A DNA stretch of 64,000 nucleotides from Manihot esculenta (taxonomy: Eukaryota > Streptophyta > Magnoliopsida > Malpighiales > Euphorbiaceae): NCBI RefSeq assembly GCF_001659605.2, contig NC_035162.2:24718161-24782160 (forward strand). The letters run 5' to 3'. The translations under genes were made by a program, and so were the position numbers. Positions within the stretch are counted from its first letter, which is position 1, and each line of letters begins with the position of its first letter. The notes below the pieces were generated by a model that did not search any database, was not told the origin of the DNA, and saw only the letters and a program-made list of their open reading frames with translations. This document shows positions 46,143 through 56,500 of this stretch, one piece after another.

Positions 46143-46800
46143 TTACCCGGGAGTTCTTAGGGGATCCCGGTCTTGTTTGTTTACCCGGGAGTTCTTAGGG
46201 GATCCCGGAGTCTTCTTTGGTTACCCGGGAGTTCTTAGGGGATCCCGGTCTTGTTTGGTTACCCGGGAGTTCTTAGGGGATCGCGGAGTCTTCTTTGGTT
46301 ACCCGGGAGTTCTTAGGGGATCCCGGAGTCTTCTTTGGTTACCCGGGAGTTCTTAGGGGATCCCGGTCTTGTTTGGTTACCCGGGAGTTCTTAGGGGATC
46401 CCGGTCTTGTTTGGTTACCCGGGAGTTCTTAGGGGATCCCGGTCTTTTTTGGTTACCCGGGAGTTCTTAGGGGATCCCGGTCTTGTTTGGTTACCCGGGA
46501 GTTCTTAGGGGATCCCGGAGTCTTCTTTGGTTACCCGGGAGTTCTTAGGGGATCCCGGTCTTCTTTGGTTACCCGGGAGTTCTTAGGGGATCCCGGTCTT
46601 GTTTGTTTACCCGGGAGTTCTTAGGGGATCCCGGAGTCTTCTTTGGTTACCCGGGAGTTCTTAGGGGATCCCGGTCTTGTTTGGTTACCCGGGAGTTCTT
46701 AGGGGATCCCGGAGTCTTCTTTGGTTACCCGGGAGTTCTTAGGGGATCCCGGTCTTGTTTGGTTACCCGGGAGTTCTTAGGGGATCCCGGAGTCTTCTTT
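46143..46800. repeat. 38/40-bp tandem array, 17 units
   Basis: Unit core ACCCGGGAGTTCTTAGGGG then ATCCCGG. Two unit types, with spacer TCTTGTTTGGTT (38 bp) or AGTCTTCTTTGGTT (40 bp), are interspersed. Each unit has CCGGGA / TCCCGG inverted arms. Units are almost identical. Confidence 0.93.
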
Positions 46801-47990
46801 GTAATTCGGGCTCTATGGCCTTACTGTCGCTTCGTCATCTCAGCTGGTTTTGTGCCTAACTGAGGTCTTGTTTATTTTTCTGAATTTTTCTGCAAAATAA
46901 GAGCTTGCACAGAGCACATATAACAAGGATGCTCGTTGTTAATTCAATGATATTCATCAATTAATAATATGTCGCACGTGTCACTTGGTTTCATTTTTCA
47001 GATGCATGCAGGTATTAACTCATGCAATTTTAGAGATGCAGCGAACAATACTTTTGCATGTGTAAATTTTCTCCAGGATTTTTCAATCTATAGAACATAG
47101 GCAGTTATCAAGATATCTGAACTCATAGAGGTATATTTTGATTAAATTTAGTCTTACTATTTACATGCGAAACATGTCTTTTAATGATCTATGAAGTCAT
47201 TTGTATTTGATAATATTTACTTAAAAATGACTGCCAATAACTAAAGGCATTCTTGAAATTCTGAAGCAAAATAATAAATATACACAGCAAAGTACGATTC
47301 GGGTAACTGGAGCATATATATGTCACGAGTATTTAAGATAAGTAATTAAGGGCTTTGTAAATTTTTCAAACAGTAATTGTGTTAATGTCACGTGGCAAGT
47401 TGTGTACCTTATTTCAATATTAATTGGCATGATTGTCCAAAATATAGCCAGCAGTGCAGATTCTCGAAAATCGAGTGAGTGCCGGTTCACGCTAATCCAT
47501 GGTGTGCGGGTTCACGCCGATCTGCTCACATGGTATCTGATTAATGGTTTTTTAATTAGTCAAAAGACCCAATTCATCATGGAGGCCCTTCTTAAGATCT
47601 GGTGGTCCAAAGTTTCCCATCTGATTGTGTAGACCCAGGTAGCCTCTACTCTATGAAGCCAGCCTCACGCGGCATCCTCCATTGTATGAGCGCTTGAATA
47701 CCTTGATTCAAACTCCAGGTCGTGCCAGAAATTACGCCGATCCGCTCGCCGCACCACTAAATCAATTGTGTGCATGAATTTGTGGAGGAGGTACAGGCTG
47801 ACCGGGCGTTGACGCCGCTTACTTTGCAGAAATCGCTTGAGCGGGCCTCCCTCTTGGACCCACCCCCTTGGGTTACGAACCCACGTCACCTGGCTTGGCT
47901 AGTGGCTAATTGATTTTAGTTTTCTTCCATTTCTCTTCTTCTTCTCTCTGTCTCTCTCTTTTTCTCTTTTCCTTTTATATATATATATAT
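46801..47990. other. LARD interior, AT-rich and unclassified
   Basis: Shares TTTCTGCAAAATAAGAGCTTGCACA with the small element at about 36950. The stretch 47460-47890 is GC-richer with paired GGTTCACGC words. No protein domain recognised. Confidence 0.5.
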
Positions 47991-49426
47991 ATATATAGGG
48001 CTTTAGCAAAATGGTTGCTGAGGACCCAACCTGTTTAGCCTTCTCTTGAGATCTGCCAATCGGGTAGCATCGTCGGCTTGTACAATTCAATTTTGAATGC
48101 TTGTCGTTCTGGTTGAAGGCTTGCCGACCTGATACCCTGACCGACCTGTTGAGCTTTTGATTTTCCGACCTACGGTCTTAACTATACAGATTCCTCGATG
48201 CCTCGATCAAGCGTCCTGGTACTAGAGCAGGTCTGTTAATAAGAGGTTGAAGGATTGCCGACCTCGTAACCTCACCGACCTCGTCTTCAAGTTGGACGAC
48301 GCACCGAGTTCCGACCTTGAGCATCGAAGGGTCATTCTCAGCCACACGTGGCTGGGGTGGTTACACGGTTGCCTGATAGACTCAAATAGTTTTCCTCTTC
48401 TTTAAAAACTCTTGAAGTGAAGGCATTTATGATAATACTCCCAATGGCTGAGATCCACGTGTAACTGTATTCCACATCGCAGCCCATTCGTGGCAGAGAA
48501 TGACGCATTAGCAAAGATGATTTCTTTCTCAACCTTGAGACCGTCGAGCCTGAGCCTTCGTCTAGCACCGCTGTCCTCTTCACTTGCCGGACCTCGGCCC
48601 AATCTTAAATCGCTCCCTTTACCTGCAACCCAAGCCTGTTCTGCCTCAGACGACAAGCCTCAGCCTCGGAAGCTGAAGGGAAGCTCTCGGCTTAACCGGT
48701 GGTCCAGAGCTCGAGCAATCCGCTCTGGCCGTTTTTTAGACCGCTCAGGTCACCGGGCTCAGGTGGCCGAGCTCAATCCCCCACCTCAACAATCCAGAGA
48801 AAGCGAATTGAAAGGATTTGGTACTGTAACAGCGGGCAATAGAGATGACGAAGGCGTGGATGTCACAGGTGGGAAGTTCCATTTACGCGGTTTCCGATGG
48901 CACCAGATGGACGGTCGAGCACTTCGTTGGCGCGGCCTCGGGACAGTTCAAGCATTGCTTGATCGATCGAGGTTGCTCTATAAATACTCATCTGTTTTAC
49001 TTCGCCTTTGAATATGAGTTCGGCAACATTATTTTACTCGACCTGGGATGTGAGCCCGACCTCAAACACGGCTCCGACCTCGGTCACAGATCTAAGTTCG
49101 AGCACGGATCCAACCTCAACAAGTAATAATACTGTGATTGTTGGATTTGTCAAGCTTCTTTTCAGTCCTGCTACTCCGGTCAGCGAAACCATTGAAGTCT
49201 GAGTTCATCCACCTTAATCTGCCTGGATGTTTGATCACTTCTTATTGTCTTCAGGTCACCCCGATACTTGAGGGACGTTGTCTGCAATCAAGTTGGATGG
49301 CTGTGGATCGTGTCCCATCCGACCTCATGCCTCCGACCTGAAATGTTAGTCCGACCTCGCCTATTCTTCCTTTATTAGGTTTCTCTCTAACTTGCTAACC
49401 TGAGATTTTATAGCCAACTTGCCCGC

Positions 49427-49464
<38 letters not shown>
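47991..49464. other. GC-rich segment in the LARD interior, possibly a nested LTR
   Basis: Rich in CCGACCT words on both strands, with CTATAAATAC (about 48977) placed as an LTR promoter would be, and ending in a 32-base T run (49430-49461) then ACA. I could not find terminal duplications. It may be native leader or a nested solo LTR. Open reading frames here show no recognisable domain. Confidence 0.35.
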
Positions 49465-49740
49465 GAAAAGATTAAAATTTATACTGATAAACAAATATTT
49501 CAATATGAAATTTCACCTTGTCAGATCTCAAAGAAAAAGTTAGTAATAATAAAATTTAATAAATATTAAAATAAATTATCTAAAAGGCTATCAAAGTATT
49601 CTTGAACCAGCTGGGTCTTTCTTTTCAGCTATGTTGTTCAGCTGGGTTATTCAGCTGGGTTATCTGCTCAAACTTTCGTACCTTATGTGGATCTCAATGG
49701 GTGGATCTGGAAACTTTAGAGATAGTAAAATCTCTTTCGT

Positions 49741-49758
49741 TTCCCACAGACGGCGCCA
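49741..49758 (-). other. Primer binding site of the LARD
   Basis: TTCCCACAGACGGCGCCA on plus, reverse complement TGGCGCCGTCTGTGGGAA, a site seen in plant Tat-type Gypsy elements; two bases from the LTR at 49761. Confidence 0.82.
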
Positions 49759-49760
49759 TT

Positions 49761-50460
49761 TGATAAATATTTTCCTCTTCCTGGTCCATAATAGATCCGG
49801 TTTTCTTCTGGGTCCCTTCTTGCTGGGCTCTCTAATGGGTCTCTCCATGTTCTATCTGGTGAAGGGACCTGTAAAATAAGAAAGAATGGTCAGGGGCCTA
49901 CCGGGGGTGCCCCGGCAGAGGCCCTCCGACGCTCAAGTCAGATTTTATGGCTCAGAGTAGTATATCTAGGCAAGGGTTACAGAAAGAATAAAAATGGTGT
50001 CCAGGAAGGAGAAGGAAGAAGAAGAGAGCCCCCTGAGCGTGGCCTCTACCGTGATATATATATCTGTCTCTCTGCCACAATGCTAGCTGTCTTCTGTCGC
50101 CTAGCTCCGTATGTACGGATGTGTCAGGCGCCTGCTCCATGCGTAACGGCCATTAATTTTCTTCTGATACGTATGATTCTCCTCTGATACGCATGCGGAA
50201 GGACCTACCAGCAGGGCATCTTGGTCATTTTCCCCTTTCCGGGCTGGGTTGAATGGTAGGGCTGAAGTTGAGCCTGGTGAGGGCCTGATTACTGGGCCGA
50301 GAGGTTTGGGCCGGTTTGATTGAGGAGTCTAGGCGGAGTCCGGCCCTATGACTGAGCGGGCTGGACCTGGCTCTCGAGGGGAATATTGAAGCCTTCGGAT
50401 CATGGACTGTTTTCATGGGCCTGGCCTTTATACCGGGGTGAAGAAATCCAGCGATCATCA
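49761..50460 (-). repeat. 5' LTR of the LARD
   Basis: 700 bp; six differences from the left LTR by eye. Confidence 0.93.
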
Positions 50461-50465
50461 CATGG

Positions 50466-51300
50466 CATCCCAAAAAGACTTAGAAAAATTTCAAGGAATT
50501 AATAATTGTGAAATACATGAAAATTTATACATTCTTAACAGAGAGTTTTTTGTCGAAAGATAAAAATTTCATAAGACTTAAGTAATTATGGGACTAATTC
50601 ACAATTAAGGATTTAAAAGGGCCTTTGACTTAATATTAAATATCATTAAGACAGAAGTAAAGATAAAGGACATATTTTATACATAATGTGATTATAAATC
50701 TCTTTACAAATATTATTATGCAAAGATTAAATCATTGGATTTTCATAAATATTAATATACATGCAATATGAAAATTTTCCAAGCACGTTCATTATATTAT
50801 TAATGATAATTTTATTTATGTCTAAATTATTATTAATGATAATTTTATTTATGTTTAAATTATTTTATAAATTCATATACATATTAGTATATAGAGTATT
50901 GCCAAGGATAGTCATTTCTTCAAGTGATTTTTTAATGCTCTCTACCCTATTAGTTAAAAAATATTTATTATATTTTTTTCCTTAATTAATCATTAATTAT
51001 TATATTTTATTATATTTTATTAGTATTACTAATAAGATTGAAAGTGTTAGAAAGTGACTGTACATTGTATCTCTTAGTATATATATATATATTAAAATTT
51101 AAAAAATATATCCAATAAATAAAATATAGACTTTTTTGCAAAGGCAATTGCCTTTCTTATTTAAGTGACAGATGAAAATAAGCCAATTATAATTAATATT
51201 ACTTTTAGGATTGAATTTAATCATATGCGATTAAATAGATAATTTATCTTAGCATCATATATGAGTTCTATTAATTTATCTTAGCATCATATATGAGTTC
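50466..51300. other. AT-rich intergenic stretch with a 31-bp tandem duplication
   Basis: Right flank of the LARD. The stretch TTAATTTATCTTAGCATCAT plus ATATGAGTTC is present twice at about 51238-51300, immediately left of a solo LTR. No gene. Confidence 0.6.
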
Positions 51301-51806
51301 TGATGACCGCTGGATTCCTTCACCCCGGGCCAGGGGCTTGACCACAGCCCAAGGCCCATGACGTAGAGGCCCACACACCTGATATACATAACAAGCCTGG
51401 CTCATCCAACCCTCAATGCCGGGCTTGACCCATCTTTTTCACTCAAGCCGGCCCGGCCCACACGAAGCAGGCCCTCTCCACTCAGACTTAGCGTCCGGCC
51501 CAACTCTCGGCCTAGCCCAGGATCCAGAAAAATATTCACCAGACAGCCTGGCAGATCCGCTCGAACGTACGCACGAGAAGAATCAGAGGCCGTTACGCAT
51601 GGAGCAGGCGGCTGATACCCTAGTACCTCCGAATCCGCATGGCAGAGACGCGTGGCCCAATCCTGGAGAGACCTTTACACGTCACCAGCAAGCAAGACAA
51701 TGTATAAAAGAGAAGTCCCCTCCTCATAAAAGAGGGGGCCTTATGGGCCTTATTCAGTAATACAAAACCCTTGTAAAACCCTATTCTATTGGATCTCAGA
51801 TCATCA
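51301..51806 (+). mobile_element. Solo LTR of a Tat-like Gypsy family related to the LARD
   Basis: 506 bp from TGATGACCGCTGGATTC to CAGATCATCA, flanked by a perfect TSD AGTTC (51296-51300 and 51807-51811). Its first bases match the reverse complement of the LARD LTR end, so it is in plus orientation. A TGTATAAAAG promoter box is at about 51698. GC-rich compared with its flanks. Confidence 0.88.
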
Positions 51807-51811
51807 AGTTC

Positions 51812-53577
51812 TATTAAGAATGATTCTGAATAGATATGTGAATTCAAAATTAGACACTAAATATATGTCTGCCTAACTAAATATATGTCTATCTATCTGA
51901 ACTATCATATGCACAAAAATTAAATAATATAAAAAAAATATGAAAACAAAGAGTTAGTATTGTAGTATGCAATTCATATCATTTAGGGTTTAGGGTTAAT
52001 TGTCTAATACAGTAATGCAAGTATAATTTTCTATTCGATATTATATGAAGCTTCAAATTTTGATTAATTAATCGAGATTTAATAAATTTTTTTTATTTTA
52101 AGTTATTGGTAAAAAAATTATGAAAAATTCAATTTAAGAAAATATTTCTAATTAATAAATTAAATTAAGATTAAAGAGAACTGTGAGATGAACTAGATTA
52201 TCAAATACTATTCAATTATGTCTATCTTTGATATAAAAATATAATTAGAATATAAAAAAATTATAAAAAATATGAATGTGATCAATAATATAAAGTACTA
52301 CATACTACATCATATATTATCATAACAGGTTGCTATGTATATATTATCATAACAGGTTGCTATACATGCAACCGATCTCTAAGTATGTATCGATCACATA
52401 CTCACTCCATTTAAAATATAAAATTTGTGAAATTTAAAATGAGAATTAACCTAGAGATGTTGGACATTGAAATATATTACCATGTGAATAATCCAATTTC
52501 ATTAATGTAATTCTTCAAATATAATCCTAAGTAAGAAAAATGGTAAGAGAGGAAAATGAGAAAATAAGCTTTAACATTTTAGTCTCTATATGCTCTCATC
52601 GAACAAATGCGAAACATTTTAGTTAAGATATATATTTTAAACTCTGAAATCCTTTATATAATTCACAAAATATAAATGATGGTTCTAAAGTTTTATTTTT
52701 GAACATAATCACGATTGATTCATTCAAATAAATATATTGAATACTTTATATTTTATATTTTTCTTCCTTCAATTATAGAGAAAAATGACAACTATTATTA
52801 TAATTATCAAAACTTAAGCTACAATTTATAAAATTAAATATATCGTACAAGAAATAAATAAATAAATAAAAATCAAAGATCTCATGCTACTTATTATAAA
52901 ATTAAATGGTACAAGAAATAAAAAGAAAAAAAAAAATCAAAAGATCATCATACAATGGTGTCGACATGGTGTTGGATTTACATTAAGTTTGACTTACTCT
53001 TACAAACTGCAATGCAATTGATTTGTTTAAAGGATTAAAACTTATCAGCTAAACTTTTCTTAGGCTTGGCGTCACCAACTCCAATCAGTGGCCAATGTTG
53101 CCAATCTATCCATGCCAGGCACAAAGCCTTGCGAGTTGAATGATTAAATAATAAATTGGGGAGCAACCATCTTCCAGGCAAATTATATGATTACCTTCTC
53201 TTCCGTAATAAAGGCAATATATTCACCTTACCCAATTTCTAATCTCTACTTGTTCCTCTACTAACCACCAACCAAGAGATGCAAGCGACTCGGTAAAAGA
53301 ACTGAAAGCAAACCATGTCCTACTTATAAACAAGTCTTCTTGTTAACCCTTACTTACAAGCAGCGCCAAAAGGTGAACCACGACGCAGTCAAAGTCAACA
53401 AAATAAAAAAGCCTAGTGCAGGCTAGTTCTGTCCGACAAACTATAAATATTAACTGGCCCTAGAGGTTCAGCTCCTCATCGAGAAAGGAGCATCAAACCC
53501 CCCCCCCCCCCCCCCAAAACCATGTACACAACGCATCTTCATATTTACTAGGGCAAGAAGATACCGGCTCAAATGCC
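51812..53577. other. AT-rich intergenic stretch, including AGO4 3' flank
   Basis: No gene. Contains TTTAGGGTTTAGGG (51983-51996), a tandem duplication near 52310-52370, and an 18-base C run (53498-53515) about 60 bp downstream of the AGO4 stop, probably in its 3' UTR. Confidence 0.55.
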
Positions 53578-56500
53578 TCAACAAAAGAACATAGAATTGC
53601 ATACTTTCTCTTGCAATCTTGGCAGCTGAGGCACAGGAACAGCTCCAGCAGAGGTTACACCACCATGGCTCGAGGATGTCTCAGAAGTGTCTTCAAACTT
53701 CATGAATGTTCCCATCTGGGTTGCAGCCAGGTGTGCGTAGCATATTGGCGCAACTGAAAAAACATAGCCAGAGAAAATAGAGGACACCAAGTTCAATGAG
53801 CTAGCTTTAAGCACAGCAGGGGTTGCTGATATTACAACACCCTTTTTATCTAACAGGAGTTACTAAATAGATTATATGGAGCCAAAACCCAAGGGGCAGG
53901 TGAGGCACCGCAATAATCATCTTCTCAATGAAATATCCTACCAAAAATAATACCGGTATAGAAAGTCTACACATACCTACAGATATGGCAGTTGTGCTTC
54001 TTTGATACCTGAAAATTACGTGCACAAAGATCATTTAGAATAACCATGATCCTATCAATATCATAAAATGTGCATTTATCAAAGTTTTGGCAAAACTAAA
54101 GATTTACTCACACATATGATAGAGAATGCACTAGTTCCTGAAGATCATCTGCTGAAAACCCAACCTCATCTAATAAAACATGGTAATGTGTGGGCCTTGT
54201 AGTTCCCTGGAGCAGACATGATCAAGAAAAACAATCAACTTTTAACAGATACCAAAAAGAATATCAAGCAAAAAATAAATAAATTTTGTTAATTAATTCA
54301 ATTAACAAGGTCACATCATGAGCACTCAAGAAAATAGTTCTCAAAGAAATATGTGGATACATCAACATCTTAAAATATTTACATCTTATCATTCAACACA
54401 GTAATTTCTGTCGCAAATTTTACAGCATTTATCCTCTTTCAGATTAGAAAATAATTTTGTGAACTTGGTTACATAAAAAAAAAATAAAAAATAAAAACAA
54501 AGAAAGGTTTCACAATATAAAGAAACAAGAAAATACAAGATGCATTACTGAAAATAATTATAATTACTTGCAAGGATTTGTTCGAGTATTCTGCAAAAAG
54601 TAAACTTCCATAACATAGTTGTCATCATTGGATGGACCACATTCATAAAAAAATCACAAACAAGAAGCCAATAAGTCTGATAAAAATATGAGGCAATTCT
54701 AGTTCCTACTCTTTTCCAAATATGAAAACTCATAGGATGCTTGCCTTCTAATTCTAGAGGATAGTTAAAATCCATGGCTAAGTGCTTAACTCCTAAACAC
54801 AGAATAGCATAGGAACAAAGGGCGAAAGGGTATTACCGCATTTTTTAAAACATTACATAAAAATCTCACTCATCTTCACAAGCGTTTCATAAAAGTCCCT
54901 TGCACCATATCTCATTTATTAGTCAGGCAAAATTGATAAGTAAAAATATCAGTGTAAAAAATTAAAAATACGTGAGGAGAGATAGATGTTATTAGTATTT
55001 TATTTGGTACTTTCAATTTTTATATATATATATTTTTTATTTTTTACACTCTGACACTGCTACGAATCAACTCTGCTAGATAAATGAACAGAAAATGGCT
55101 TGATAGATTTTTATGTAACATTTTTAAAAGATTAGGGACTTTGTGGTAACAAATTTAAGATGGACTTAAGTGCAACTTCCAAAGTTGAGAGATGATGTAT
55201 AAAAATTACCCTCCAGTAGTGGCATAGCAATTTAATTAAATGTATGCTAGGGAAGAACATGAAAGTTGCAATCAGACCACGTCAGCCAAAGCATTATTTT
55301 ATAAAATATCAAACATTTTGTTGATACTCACAATCATTCCTGCATGTGCACAGAGATAGAAATCATAGTTCCTAGGATGACAGACTTTGTTGTCTATGAC
55401 AGTACCTGCAAGCACACAAGTATTATCCTCATTCAGAATCTATGATAACATTTAGAAGTATGGGAACATGTCATTTAGAGGCTAACCAGGTGGAACATTT
55501 TCAGGAGCTCCTGGCTGGAAGAATTTTGTATGGTGATTTTTCTGGGCAACAATGACAACAAACTTGGGGTTCCATTTCTCATCAAGAAACTTGCATGCCT
55601 GGAACAAGTGAAATGGAGTTCTCCATTAACAAAATTTATTCAAAAATATACAGCTAGTAAGGCAACTTGTCATTTGAAGGCATCAATTCTAACCTCAATT
55701 ATCTGATCCAGTTCAATATTTAATACTTGATTGAATTGAGATTCACTGACACCATCCCTATACAAAAGCATAGGGATCAAGACTGGATAAACTTGAAGTA
55801 TGCACTCAACTAACATGAATAATGATACCAGAGCGGTAAGCAAAAACAAGTGAGAGATATTCCAAAAAAGCTTAAAAGGGACAACTGTTACATGAAGGAA
55901 AAAGTGCACGGTAGTAAGGAAATTACAGAAACATGGGACTATGGAACAAATAAAAAAATCAAGAAAATAAATCACACAAACCATTAAATTTTTGACAAAT
56001 CAGAAAATTTTTGCTAAGAATGACCAAATCAAACAAACTGCATATTCATCCATAAAAGCTTAAAACTAATTGATGCAGCAGGACAAAAACCTACTGGCCT
56101 ACATCATTACATACTCAAAACATAATTGTGTATAATAAGTGGTAACCATAGCTTGTAGTGTAACATCAACTACACCGAAAAACTTCCAGCCACAAAGAGG
56201 CACTACCATGGTATTAAACAAAGGCCATTATTTATAGTTTTTTTTACCCTCCCATTACCCTTACACCCGTTATTTAAAGGGCAGGAAAAATTTGTTCCAG
56301 TAATGGCTGTTATGACCGTTTTACAACAGTAACTACCATTATTTAAAATAAAAGTAATGGTAACAGTCCATTACCTTTTTTTTAAAGCCATAGACAAAAT
56401 TCAAATTTCTTTTCTTAGATTGGAAGTTTTATACTGTTGTATCTCACATTTATCAAATTTCTATCAAAAGTTAACTACATTCTATAAATGTCTCACTTCT

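Larger units (their letters stand above)
44082..50460 (-). mobile_element. Complete non-autonomous LTR retrotransposon (LARD-type, Tat-like ends)
   Basis: 6,379 bp. Two 700-bp LTRs (44082-44781 and 49761-50460) begin TGATAAATA and end GATCATCA, flanked by a perfect TSD CATGG (44077-44081 and 50461-50465). The primer-binding-site complement TTCCCACAGACGGCGCCA (49741-49758) and a polypurine tract (GGGGCAAT side, 44782-44798) set the orientation as minus. The 4,979-bp interior shows no gag, protease, RT or integrase motif; instead it holds three kinds of tandem array and a GC-rich segment. By eye the LTRs differ at six positions, so the insertion is recent. Transposition must rely on proteins of an autonomous partner. 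Confidence 0.92.

Noticed and set aside
45441..46800. Regular repeats that superficially look like a CRISPR array
   Set aside because: No unique spacers between units, eukaryotic context, inside an LTR retrotransposon.
45243..46863. Long open frames on both strands across the tandem arrays
   Set aside because: They follow from repeat periods and lack of stops in the unit; overlapping frames on both strands are open at once. Noted as an observation, not annotated as genes.
48490..49011. 173-codon plus-strand open frame in the LARD interior
   Set aside because: Compositionally biased, no recognisable domain, lies in a GC-rich segment with LTR-promoter-like features; open length is expected by chance in such sequence.
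49430..49461. T32 run as the poly(A) end of a minus-strand LINE or SINE
   Set aside because: No LINE or SINE sequence on the right side where the body would lie, and no target duplication seen.
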